From: Bacteroidales bacterium
GTDB taxonomy: Bacteria > Bacteroidota > Bacteroidia > Bacteroidales > UBA932
Reading direction: 5' to 3'
NCBI GenBank assembly: GCA_017548985.1
Contig: JAFYYW010000007.1
Location: 1-59,958, forward strand
Length of the DNA: 59,958 bases
In this document: piece by piece, positions 7,339-15,578 of the stretch
Numbering within the stretch: position 1 is the first letter of the stretch
How the letters are laid out: each line of letters opens with the position of its first letter
Notes under the pieces: generated by a model
Told to the model about the DNA's origin: nothing
What the model saw: the letters and a program-made list of their open reading frames with translations, nothing else
Databases searched by the model: none
Program-made: the position numbers and the translations under genes

Positions 7339-9496
7339 GTATAATTTTAGAAGCCTTTATTCAACGGGCGAAAAGAACTCCCCTGTAGAGTTCTTCACAA
7401 ACGCTTTATCCAGGAGCGACCATTTTGATCTGGGCCTCGGCTTCTTCAGCTCAGCAAGCATAAACGTTCTATGCTTAGGTTTTGCCCGGTTTATCTCTAA
7501 TGGCGGAAGGATGCGACTGTATATCAACCAATTCCTTTCCGAAAATGATTACAAAGCTTTGGTAACAACCCCTCATGCTATTGAGGATAGTGTTATTAAA
7601 GATTTCCATGCCATGCTTAATCTCTTGTCAAAAAGAGATGAGCATTTCTTCAACTGCCTGTCGTATTTAATAAGTACCGGAAGGATTGACATTAGAATCG
7701 TTATCCCGAAAACGGGAGGCATTGCCCATCAAAAGTTCGGAGTGTTTACAGATGAAAAAGGAAACAAGGTGTCATTTATAGGCTCTCTTAATCTTACTGC
7801 CTCTGCATTGACCTCGCGGAATATCGAAAGCATCTCATGTCAGGTATCCTGGAAAGGTGCAGAAGAAAGCATCTCCGAATATGAAGAACTCTTTAATTCG
7901 ATTTTTACTGGCGAAAAAGAGAACATTACCGTTCTCAAAGCAGACCAGTTGACGCAGGAGATTATCAAAGCCTTCCCATCCCCGGATGAAAAAACGATAA
8001 TTGATGAAGAGGACAAGCTCATAAAAGAGTGGCGCGAACAGAGTCCTGGAAAACAAACAATAGATTCTGTTGTGGCAACAGAGAATGATGAACCGCATTT
8101 CCCCTTCCCTACAGGAGCGTTCCCGTATCAGACAGAGGCATACCAAAGCTGGCGGAACAATGGTTATACCGGTATTTTTGCAATGGCTACTGGAACGGGT
8201 AAGACGATAACATCTCTGAATTGTGTTTTAGAGGAATATAAGAATTCAGGGAAATATAGAATGCTCATTCTAGTCCCTTCTAATGATCTCGTTTCACAGT
8301 GGGTTGGTGAAGTTGGGAAGTTTAACTTCAAAAACGTTTATGTGGTAAATGGCATGAACGATTGGCGCAAGTCTTTAACCGAACTTAAGAATGAGGTTGG
8401 ATGGGGCATTGAAAGGAATTATGTTATTATTTCCACATATGTTTCTTTTACGGATCCTTCGTTCCAGAATCTAATCAAAAAGTTGAATGATAGCGAGATG
8501 ATTCTTATCGCGGATGAGGCTCATAATGTTGGAAGCTCGTCCGTAAGAAAAGCATTTGATGTTCTTCCGATTAGAAAGCGTATTGCTCTTTCTGCCACTC
8601 CTAGTCGAAAATACGATGAAGAAGGGACACGCGCTATTGAGGAGTATTTCCACGATGTGCCACCTTACTGTTATTCTTTCTCGATGGAAAGGGCGATTAA
8701 GGAAGGGCGCTTGATGCACTATCTTTACTATCCTCGTATCGCCTACTTGAACGACTCAGAGATGAAGCGCTATACATCTTATACTCGTCAACTTCTTTCT
8801 TTTTTCGACGCTAAAGAAAAGAAATTCAAGGAGAGTCAGGAAGTGATAGACCTCTTAATGAAGAGGAAAAGGGTAATACATAAAGCACAAGATAAGTATC
8901 GCGTCTTTATGGGTATTATCGACGAGCTTGTCGCTAATGAAAAGACTAAGTATTGCTTTGTCTATACTCCGGAAGGCGTTGACTATGGCTCAGGAGAAGA
9001 AGAAAAGATTCTTGAGAAGATGAAAGAACTTGTATTTGAGAAGTATCCTGAAATACGAACCAACACTTTTCTTGGTGGCGATAGTGGGAGGAAAGACAAA
9101 TTGAGGGCTTTTGCAGAAGGGCAAATTGATATGCTATTTGCCATGAAATGCCTGGACGAAGGCGTCGATGTCCCTCGCGCCGAAGTTGGTATATTTACTT
9201 CAAGTACAGGGAATCCCAGACAGTTTATCCAACGGCGAGGTCGATTACTGCGAACTCATCCCGACAAAACTTTCGCTTATATCTATGACACGATTGTAGT
9301 TCCTGCCGCCTCATCGGATTCGGAGCATAATATGTATGAAATGGAACGCTCCCTTGTTCGAAATGAACTTATGCGGGTCGCATATTTCGCATCACTATCA
9401 GATAACTATTATGAAGCCAAGAAGGCGTTATCGGGTGTTTTAGACTACTACAAAATCGAGATTAGCACTCTTATTTCAGAATTACAAAATCAATAA
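7328..9496 (+). CDS. PLD-domain nuclease fused to SF2 DEAD/DEAH helicase
   Basis: The N-terminal part (about 1-190) is phospholipase-D-like, with one HKD-type motif: HQK at residues 134-136 and GSLNLT near 151-157, the form seen in PLD-family nucleases. A superfamily 2 helicase follows: Walker A (ATGTGKT) near 287-293, DEAH at 396-399, SAT near 421, and the motif VI segment QRRGRLLR from about 635. PLD nucleases with one HKD usually act as dimers. Related PLD-helicase fusions occur in restriction and phage-defence loci, so this is a likely effector or DNA translocase of the system. Its ATG lies inside the end of the preceding gene (11-nt overlap), implying coupled synthesis. Confidence 0.88.
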   Translation: MLTEYNFRSLYSTGEKNSPVEFFTNALSRSDHFDLGLGFFSSASINVLCLGFARFISNGGRMRLYINQFLSENDYKALVTTPHAIEDSVIKDFHAMLNLLSKRDEHFFNCLSYLISTGRIDIRIVIPKTGGIAHQKFGVFTDEKGNKVSFIGSLNLTASALTSRNIESISCQVSWKGAEESISEYEELFNSIFTGEKENITVLKADQLTQEIIKAFPSPDEKTIIDEEDKLIKEWREQSPGKQTIDSVVATENDEPHFPFPTGAFPYQTEAYQSWRNNGYTGIFAMATGTGKTITSLNCVLEEYKNSGKYRMLILVPSNDLVSQWVGEVGKFNFKNVYVVNGMNDWRKSLTELKNEVGWGIERNYVIISTYVSFTDPSFQNLIKKLNDSEMILIADEAHNVGSSSVRKAFDVLPIRKRIALSATPSRKYDEEGTRAIEEYFHDVPPYCYSFSMERAIKEGRLMHYLYYPRIAYLNDSEMKRYTSYTRQLLSFFDAKEKKFKESQEVIDLLMKRKRVIHKAQDKYRVFMGIIDELVANEKTKYCFVYTPEGVDYGSGEEEKILEKMKELVFEKYPEIRTNTFLGGDSGRKDKLRAFAEGQIDMLFAMKCLDEGVDVPRAEVGIFTSSTGNPRQFIQRRGRLLRTHPDKTFAYIYDTIVVPAASSDSEHNMYEMERSLVRNELMRVAYFASLSDNYYEAKKALSGVLDYYKIEISTLISELQNQ

Positions 9497-9500
9497 TAAT

Positions 9501-9722
9501 ATGACAACAACAGAGCTATTAAAGGAAGTCCTAAAGGACAAGATCTTTCAGGAGAAGTATGGTATTCCCCAAGAGGAATTAGAGTCTATCTCGTTTGATG
9601 CCGACTCTGGCTACCCGGTCGTTGAGGCCATTAAAACTATCATTAAGCTGAAGGACAGCAGTACTCCAGATGTTAATGTCTACAAAAACATAAAACAGAA
9701 TATCTTTAATATTTCCGAGTAA
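9501..9722 (+). CDS. 73-aa protein of the dnd-associated operon, function unknown
   Basis: This is a small, charged, probably all-helical protein with no signal peptide, metal motif or known fold that I recognise. It begins with TTTELLKEVLKDKIF and carries an acidic central patch. It lies 4 nt after the helicase gene and 1 nt before the ATPase gene, so it is embedded in the operon and almost surely translated. Its place directly before the SMC-like ATPase suggests a small subunit or adaptor for one of these partners, by position only. Confidence 0.7.
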   Translation: MTTTELLKEVLKDKIFQEKYGIPQEELESISFDADSGYPVVEAIKTIIKLKDSSTPDVNVYKNIKQNIFNISE

Positions 9723-9723
9723 T

Positions 9724-11901
9724 ATGGCATCTGTGATTAAATCTATTGCCTTCAAAAATTTCTATAATTTTTATGGAGATTTTGAGAACAATACGTTCAC
9801 ATTTAGCGAGGGCTTAAATATTATTAATGCCGACAATGGCATGGGAAAGTCAAAGATGTATAATGGCTTTCTCTGGATTATAAAGGACATGGTCTATGAC
9901 TCTGATTTAAGAGAGCCCGATGGCGTAGTTCACTCTGCAATCAAGATTGCATCTGAGAAAGCAAAGAATACAGATGAGGTAGTTGACTTTGGTGTACGCC
10001 TTGTCTTTGAAGACGATAGGAAAGAGTATACTATAACGAAGTCAATTAAACTTACAAAAGACTATGCCTCAGAAATTGGTTGGAAGGTTTCTCTCCCAAG
10101 AACAGATGTTCTTGAGCTTGATCTTTTGACTCACAACTCAGCTATTGTATATGATCTTGCACGTCAAGAAGAAATAATCAAAGTTAGGCTTCTGTCTGCA
10201 ACGATGCAACCTTACTCTCTTCTCCAAGGAGAGGCCATCGACAATATTGTCGACTTAACAGATTCCTCTAATCTTGCATCGACTGTTGAGGCTCTTACTG
10301 ATCTGTCTGAATTAAAGATTATTGAAAAAACATGTAAGACTCTGTATTCTGGGGCGGATAAAGATCTCTCCACTAAGCAGAAAGCCTGTGCGCAGAATAA
10401 AAAGGGCTTTGATGATGCTCAAGCCGAGAAAGCAAATATTCTGAAACAGATAAAAGGAAGCGAAGAATCGATCGAACTGTATAAAAAAGAGCTCCAGCAA
10501 GCAACAGAGGAAGCCGATAAGTATAAAGGCATTCTTGCCAATACTGAAAAAAGGGTCGAGTATCGTGAGAAGCTCATCGCGCTCAGAACTCAACTGGGAA
10601 AGAAAGAGAAAGAACTCGAATCGCTTTTGTCTTCAATTAACGACAATCTATTTGCGAAGAATCCTCTTCCTTGGCTGCTATATGGTACTGAAGGATATGT
10701 TGATGCCTTCATCGAGAAACGTGGGAAATATACCGAAGCTATGTTAGCTAAGAAAGTCTTAGCTAATCCGGAGGCTTTGTTAGCATCAATCCTGCCGGAA
10801 GGGAGTCCGGATGATGCCTCTCTTTCTAAAATGTTAGATGAATGCCGTTGCTTTGTATGCAATCGACCATTTACCAAAGATGATGAACACTACAAGCACG
10901 TTGAAATGCTGCGCAACCGTTCGTTAAAAAAGCCAACCACTGACGATGCGAAATTCAAGGCTTTCTTCGGCGATATCCAGAAAGCCGTATCTCCTTATAT
11001 GACAGTCGATACCATTTTCGCTTCGATTGCGAACTCTATTAAAACTCAGAAAGCTATCGAAAATGAAATAAAGACTATTCATGAACAGATTAATACAACG
11101 CTTACTGAGTTTAAGAATTATGGTGGATCAGAAAATGAAGACTCCGGTATCTCAGATGAGAATATTTTGTCCGCTTATGATAAGGCGTTGAATGCTATTA
11201 ACCTGAATCAGGGGTACCTTACCTCCGCCACAAACCAAGTAATCAAGCTAAAGGAAGATCTCAAGGCATGCGATAAAAAGCTTTCCGAATACGGAGGTGC
11301 TGCTGTTCCCCAATCATATCGAGATCTAAAGGAAATAATCGAGGATGCACAGATAGCGTTTGATAGGACCAAGCAACGTATCTATGATGAAGTAATAGCG
11401 ACGCTGGAGAAGAAGTCGAACGAATTCTATCAGAAGCTGACGGCTGGCAACAATGTCGATGGGGGAAAGCTCTCTTTCTCTAAAACGTCATACGATTCAA
11501 TACAGTTGAAGGTTTACAATGAGGCTGGTGGTGAGCTTACCGGTGCTTCAGAAGGATTCCAGCGTATGAAGAAGATCGCCGTATTAATGGCAATTATCTC
11601 CTCCAAATTTGGTGGTGGGAAATTTGAGTATCCTTTTATCGCAGATGCTCCTTTCTCGGCGTTTGGTAAGAATTTCATTAACAACTTCTTCGATACAGTT
11701 CCTACTGTCTTCAAACAATGCATCATAATGATTAAAGATCTCTATGATGTAAATTCGCCTCAAAGGATTTCAGAAGATGGACAAGAAATCCTTGAAAAGA
11801 TGAAAAATGGTGAACTTCCTGGTACTTTCTATGTCCTTACTGTACCCGAAGTCGGTGATCCGGTTAATATGATTACAAATATTCATTCTTATAAGAAATA
11901 G
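9724..11901 (+). CDS. Second SMC/Rad50-like ATPase with zinc-hook-like motif
   Basis: The 725-aa protein begins with a Walker A region (NADNGMGKS, residues 35-43) preceded by the SMC-type lead FKNFYNFYG. Long charged coiled-coil-like stretches flank a central cysteine group, C374, C376 and C379. The CxxC pair (376/379) lies where Rad50 has its zinc hook. The C-terminal part has a signature-like segment (LTGASEGFQRMKK) and a Walker B region (FIADAPFSAFG, Asp641). It is similar in plan to DndD but clearly a different protein. By analogy with Rad50, it may form a DNA-scanning or tethering complex with a nuclease of the same operon; this is inference. Confidence 0.85.
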   Translation: MASVIKSIAFKNFYNFYGDFENNTFTFSEGLNIINADNGMGKSKMYNGFLWIIKDMVYDSDLREPDGVVHSAIKIASEKAKNTDEVVDFGVRLVFEDDRKEYTITKSIKLTKDYASEIGWKVSLPRTDVLELDLLTHNSAIVYDLARQEEIIKVRLLSATMQPYSLLQGEAIDNIVDLTDSSNLASTVEALTDLSELKIIEKTCKTLYSGADKDLSTKQKACAQNKKGFDDAQAEKANILKQIKGSEESIELYKKELQQATEEADKYKGILANTEKRVEYREKLIALRTQLGKKEKELESLLSSINDNLFAKNPLPWLLYGTEGYVDAFIEKRGKYTEAMLAKKVLANPEALLASILPEGSPDDASLSKMLDECRCFVCNRPFTKDDEHYKHVEMLRNRSLKKPTTDDAKFKAFFGDIQKAVSPYMTVDTIFASIANSIKTQKAIENEIKTIHEQINTTLTEFKNYGGSENEDSGISDENILSAYDKALNAINLNQGYLTSATNQVIKLKEDLKACDKKLSEYGGAAVPQSYRDLKEIIEDAQIAFDRTKQRIYDEVIATLEKKSNEFYQKLTAGNNVDGGKLSFSKTSYDSIQLKVYNEAGGELTGASEGFQRMKKIAVLMAIISSKFGGGKFEYPFIADAPFSAFGKNFINNFFDTVPTVFKQCIIMIKDLYDVNSPQRISEDGQEILEKMKNGELPGTFYVLTVPEVGDPVNMITNIHSYKK

Positions 11902-11906
11902 CCACT

Positions 11907-12413
11907 ATGAATAGTCAAGAATTCCGTCAAGAGATTGACATTAAAAGGCCGAGATATCTTGCCAAGTATTATCCCCTAATGGAAACTATTTCCAATAAAG
12001 GAACAACAGGCGGAGGTGATTACATAAAGTTTGGCCCTTTCTTTCAAACATACATGTATGCCTTTATGATTGGCTACCATCTTGGAGAATGTAACCAAAT
12101 TGCAGGGTCTGGTGAAACAAAAGACTTTGCCCCACTCAATCACTGGAAACCTTCAGAAATGGTTGATTACATTCTCATGCTCATCTTCTCTGAATCTGAA
12201 GACAAACTTGGGTTTAGCTGGGAGGAACTTGAATCCATGAATGATGATGAGTGTAAGGCTGCTGTATCTACCATCGTGCGAAGGATAGAGGGCTATGCTA
12301 ATACTGGGCTAAACTATATCCAAGATAAGTTTAATAATGAGAAGGATGAGTTTCGAAGCCCACAAGTGTTCATTAATTTCCTCCGCGACGTTGTTGACGA
12401 TAAGGTTCAATAA
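11907..12413 (+). CDS. 168-aa unknown protein of the dnd-associated operon
   Basis: I do not recognise this family. The protein has a glycine-rich start to its core (TTGGGDYIKFGPFF) followed by aromatic, helix-like sequence (QTYMYAFMIGYHLGE), then an acidic C-terminal half. There is no signal peptide; the aromatic stretch is too short and polar to be a clear membrane helix. The gene lies 5 nt after the ATPase gene and 15 nt before the next, so it belongs to the same transcript. A role as accessory subunit of the ATPase is suggested only by position. Confidence 0.7.
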   Translation: MNSQEFRQEIDIKRPRYLAKYYPLMETISNKGTTGGGDYIKFGPFFQTYMYAFMIGYHLGECNQIAGSGETKDFAPLNHWKPSEMVDYILMLIFSESEDKLGFSWEELESMNDDECKAAVSTIVRRIEGYANTGLNYIQDKFNNEKDEFRSPQVFINFLRDVVDDKVQ

Positions 12414-12428
12414 AGCATAGTTCTTTTA

Positions 12429-13010
12429 ATGACGCGACAAGAAATACTTAACAAGCTCTCCAAGATTACTATCATTGTAGCTAATCCTACAGTGACATAT
12501 GATATGGGGATGCAGTTTGATGTGATGACGGGTCAAGGTGCACTTACAACTTTTGGGAATGTTGGTCAGTGGCCATTTATGCGATTTGTCATTACGGAGT
12601 CTTTCCGTAACCTACAGAAATCATTACTTGATGGCTTCGATGTTTCCGAGGAGATTATGCTTCAGGACCCAATTTGCAAAGAACTCTGCAAATACCATGA
12701 CATGTGGAATGGTAGCTATTCTCTTGAAGGAGAATCTCTTTCAAAGTGCCTTTCTTGTATTAAAGAGAAAATTCAGTCAGTCGATCTTTCGGGCGACGTA
12801 TTATTTGTCTATGCTGCAGTAGAAGAATGGGATATTGACATCAGATTCTTCCCAGACTATCAAGAATTCCAAAAGGCAATGTTAGCAGATTGGGAAGATT
12901 CTGTTGACGATTACGAAGGCATGGATGATTCAGAACTTGAAGGATGGTATGACGTGGCCGAGGCTAATGATTGGGATGGAATACCCTACGCGTCTTTTGG
13001 TGAGGATTGA
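12429..13010 (+). CDS. 193-aa unknown protein with very acidic C-terminus
   Basis: No family recognised. The N-terminal half is mixed, with a CKELC and a CLSC cysteine pair in the middle. The last 50 residues are strikingly acidic (WEDSVDDYEGMDDSELEGW and beyond), rich in Asp and Glu with Trp and Tyr interspersed. Acidic tails of this kind occur in DNA-mimic and protein-interaction modules, so a modulator that occupies a DNA-binding partner is conceivable but unproven. A gap of 85 nt separates it from the last gene of the operon, the largest gap in the cluster. No Bacteroidetes-type promoter was seen there. Confidence 0.65.
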   Translation: MTRQEILNKLSKITIIVANPTVTYDMGMQFDVMTGQGALTTFGNVGQWPFMRFVITESFRNLQKSLLDGFDVSEEIMLQDPICKELCKYHDMWNGSYSLEGESLSKCLSCIKEKIQSVDLSGDVLFVYAAVEEWDIDIRFFPDYQEFQKAMLADWEDSVDDYEGMDDSELEGWYDVAEANDWDGIPYASFGED

Positions 13011-13095
13011 GAGACGGCAAAGCGGGTATTAATAGACTTAAATTGCCAGAATCCCATGAATAACTGACTATTACCTTCAAGCGGGATATAATGAT

Positions 13096-15285
13096 ATGAC
13101 GCAACTGGAGACAGTCACAGAAAAGATTAAAGCCCACATCCATAAGCCAGGCTATATCTACGCGTTCCTAATGACTGTTGTTAGGGACTGTTTCTACGAT
13201 GCTAATAATCCTGCTGAATACGAGAAAAGGGATAAGCTTATCACGGAGGAACTAATGACCCTTCTCGGTTTTTGGCTACAATGCCCAGAACCAAAGTTTT
13301 CCTACCCTGATAGTTTTGAGGCTCTCTACGCGATGATGATAGAAGCCGAAGAATTGATGAATGAGATGCACAAAGCGTCATATGAGCTTGTGATTGCTGA
13401 GATGCGCGAGATGCTCGATAGTGTTTCAAATACACAGCTCGAGCGCTCCTCCAAACGCTTGTCTGAAGAAGCCAAGGCCCAAAGTATTCAGGAAGCAATA
13501 TACTATTGTGGAGATTATGCCTACGATTATGAGTATATTCATTTTTTAGGAAAGAAATACAAATACGATAAAGATTGGCTTTTACAGAATAAGTCATTTG
13601 ATGTTGACGAAGCAGGAAGCATTGCTCTGGCGATTAAAGAGTTGCTAAGAAAGAAGACAGATGTACTTTGCTTCCCGGATCGCTCTTTGGACTTCAAGCA
13701 ACTCGGCTACGAAGATGATGAGGAGTTCAAAATGGCTATGGAGTTCGCCACCTATATGGAATTAATTCCACCGTTTGATGAGAGCTCAAGTGAAAGCGAA
13801 GTATCTGATTCTCTTCATACTTTTTGTGATTCCCTAGTTCGCCTATTCTTACTTGATAGAGAAGATTTAAATAGCTTTTCGGGAGGCAAGACCTTTCTTG
13901 ATCTTTTCTCTTTAGATTTGTCTGCTGAAAACAATTCTGAGTATTCTCGTTTTGGCGACTATAACGTATTACAAGCCAAGCCCATAATTCATCTAGGAGA
14001 CGGCCATTATCTTATTCCGCTTGTATACCAATTGTTCGTTGCCCTTTATGAGACACCTTTCTATTGGATAATGGCGGACAAGCATTATGCTAAAACGGCA
14101 GGCACTCATCGTGGAAAAGCTGGCGAAGACATGGCCTATGAAATCCTGTCGCCCATATTTGGAAGCGACAGAATTCTTAGGGATATTGAGATTAAAGACT
14201 CAAAACATCATACAATTACTGATATTGACAACCTTTGCCTTTTGGGGTCAAAGGCTATTTGTATCCAAATCAAGTCTAAACGGTTATCCCAAGCTTCAAG
14301 AACTGGATCGCTTCAGCAACTGACCGATGATTTCAAGCACGCTGTTCAGGATGCGTATGAACAAGCCGTCCTTTGTAGAAAACACCTTATCGATCAGAGT
14401 GGCATTTTCTTTTGGTCCAAGGAGAATCAACGTAAAGTCGACATAAGTAAGGATATTGATGAAGTATACATTCTCTGCCTTACAAGCGAGAATTATCCGG
14501 CTTTAACTCATCAAGTCCATGAACTGCTTTCAATAGATCCTGGTAATCCTGCCCCAGTTGTTTTCAGTGTATTTGATCTGAGGCTTATTACTCATTATCT
14601 GGATAATCCATATAAGTTTACCTATTACATTCGCCAGAGAATCCAGACTGGTTCGTATTTCTATTCATTCAATGAGATCAACTATCTGGCCTTTCATCTT
14701 CTTCATAAGTTATATCCTAATCCAGATTACAACAGGGAGGTCCTGGATAATGATTTTGCTACTGAAATAGATAAGGATTATTATCCTTTTATTTCTGGAA
14801 GAAAATCCAATCTGGACACAGGGGCTCTCAAGCATAAATGGGAGAATAAGCGTTTTGAAACACTTTGCGCCGCTATTGAGAGGGTATCAACGTTTAAAAC
14901 AGCCGACATTTTGTTCTTCTTATATGACCTTAGTTCAGAGTCGCGTGATGAATTGATGGATAGCCTCGATTATGTTAAACGGCGCAGTCGGCAAAAAAAT
15001 ACAGTGGTAAATATCCGCGCAGAGTACAGAACGTCGGAAGAAATAACGGGGATCACTTGTTTGGCACTACAGCCATATGCCGATTTGTATAAGCATATGT
15101 ACTGCCTTGGCGAAATGCACAAGTATTATCACAAGGCGAATAAATGGTTAACATTTGGAGTATATAATACTTCGCCCTCAATGGTCGACCTCGTTTCATA
15201 CGCTGATGGGAAATGGGAGGAGAATCCTGTCCTTGAGAGAGTTTGCAGAGATAATCTCGATAAGGAAGGAAGACTCTCTCAGTAA
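13096..15285 (+). CDS. Large protein with PD-(D/E)XK/Mrr-like nuclease core, probable restriction effector
   Basis: The 729-aa protein has a helical N-terminal region of about 330 residues of unknown role. A nuclease-like core follows: HRGKAGED (Glu344), ITDIDN (Asp376/Asp378) and IQIKSK (Gln391, Lys393). The spacing and the QxK variant resemble the PD-(D/E)XK fold of Mrr and NERD-type nucleases. The C-terminal 300 residues are unassigned. As the last gene of a phosphorothioation operon, it is the best candidate for the enzyme that cuts unmodified DNA. A hairpin terminator lies 100 nt beyond the stop. The family-level call rests on three short motifs. Confidence 0.75.
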   Translation: MTQLETVTEKIKAHIHKPGYIYAFLMTVVRDCFYDANNPAEYEKRDKLITEELMTLLGFWLQCPEPKFSYPDSFEALYAMMIEAEELMNEMHKASYELVIAEMREMLDSVSNTQLERSSKRLSEEAKAQSIQEAIYYCGDYAYDYEYIHFLGKKYKYDKDWLLQNKSFDVDEAGSIALAIKELLRKKTDVLCFPDRSLDFKQLGYEDDEEFKMAMEFATYMELIPPFDESSSESEVSDSLHTFCDSLVRLFLLDREDLNSFSGGKTFLDLFSLDLSAENNSEYSRFGDYNVLQAKPIIHLGDGHYLIPLVYQLFVALYETPFYWIMADKHYAKTAGTHRGKAGEDMAYEILSPIFGSDRILRDIEIKDSKHHTITDIDNLCLLGSKAICIQIKSKRLSQASRTGSLQQLTDDFKHAVQDAYEQAVLCRKHLIDQSGIFFWSKENQRKVDISKDIDEVYILCLTSENYPALTHQVHELLSIDPGNPAPVVFSVFDLRLITHYLDNPYKFTYYIRQRIQTGSYFYSFNEINYLAFHLLHKLYPNPDYNREVLDNDFATEIDKDYYPFISGRKSNLDTGALKHKWENKRFETLCAAIERVSTFKTADILFFLYDLSSESRDELMDSLDYVKRRSRQKNTVVNIRAEYRTSEEITGITCLALQPYADLYKHMYCLGEMHKYYHKANKWLTFGVYNTSPSMVDLVSYADGKWEENPVLERVCRDNLDKEGRLSQ

Positions 15286-15353
15286 AAGAGTCTATTACCT
15301 GTATATATCGTATTGTTCAACTTTGTTTGAAAGAGCCGATAAAACAAGATTAA

Positions 15354-15375
15354 GTCGCCAAAATGTCGCCAAAAA
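15354..15375. repeat. Tandem 11-bp repeat next to the putative att site
   Basis: GTCGCCAAAAT (15354-15364) is followed directly by GTCGCCAAAAA (15365-15375). These two near-identical units lie between the last island gene and the tRNA-Leu, about 55 bp from the tRNA 3' end. Short direct repeats beside a tRNA junction are reminiscent of arm-type sites for a tyrosine integrase, but two copies are weak evidence. Confidence 0.35.
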
Positions 15376-15385
15376 TAGAGACGCA

Positions 15386-15425
15386 AAAAGAGCTAACCGC
15401 TGAAAATCAGATAGTTAGCTCTTTT
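15386..15425. terminator. Bidirectional rho-independent terminator at the island border
   Basis: A 12-bp perfect stem, AAAAGAGCTAAC (15386-15397) with GTTAGCTCTTTT (15414-15425), encloses a loop that itself holds a 4-bp stem (CTGA 15400-15403, TCAG 15407-15410). The A-run on one side and T-run on the other let it work both ways: for the rightward defence operon ending at 15285 and for the leftward tRNA-Leu whose 3' end is at 15431. Confidence 0.8.
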
Positions 15426-15430
15426 CAAGG

Positions 15431-15515
15431 TGCCCCGGGCGGGACTCGAACCCGCACGGCCGTTTCGGGCCAAGGGATTTTAAGTCCCTCGTGTCTACCA
15501 TTCCACCACCAAGGC
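15431..15515 (-). tRNA. tRNA-Leu, anticodon UAA
   Basis: This is an 85-nt class II tRNA on the minus strand. The 7-bp acceptor stem (GCCTTGG with CCGGGGC, two G-U pairs) closes correctly. The anticodon loop is CTTAAAA within an AGGGA/TCCCT stem, giving anticodon TAA. A long variable arm with a GGCC/GGCC stem and a GGTTCGAGTCC T-arm are present, as expected for leucine. Discriminator is A, and CCA is not encoded (CCT follows). Its 3' end faces the island and the shared terminator, making it the probable integration site. Confidence 0.96.
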
Positions 15516-15578
15516 GTGTCATCGGCGATAATCGTCAATGACGCTGCAAATATAGGAAAAAAAGAGGTATAACCAATA

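Larger units (their letters stand above)
1..15430. mobile_element. Right part of a genomic island integrated at tRNA-Leu
   Basis: Everything left of the tRNA-Leu 3' end at 15431 differs from the rest of the window: it is A+T-richer, prefers AT-ending codons, is tightly packed with rightward genes, and encodes a DNA modification/restriction-type system. The border coincides with the 3' end of a tRNA gene, a common attB site for tyrosine-recombinase elements. No integrase, relaxase or second att copy is visible, so the left end and mobility genes would lie outside the window, or the island may be a decayed remnant. The exact left boundary is unknown. Confidence 0.6.

Noticed and set aside
13084..13095. 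TATAAT before the last island gene, considered as a promoter
   Set aside because: It is an E. coli-type -10 box; Bacteroidetes promoters use TAnnTTTG, which is not present in this 85-nt gap.
15286..15430. Possible integrase remnant at the island end
   Set aside because: No open frame with integrase motifs in this 145-nt gap; only repeats and a terminator are seen.
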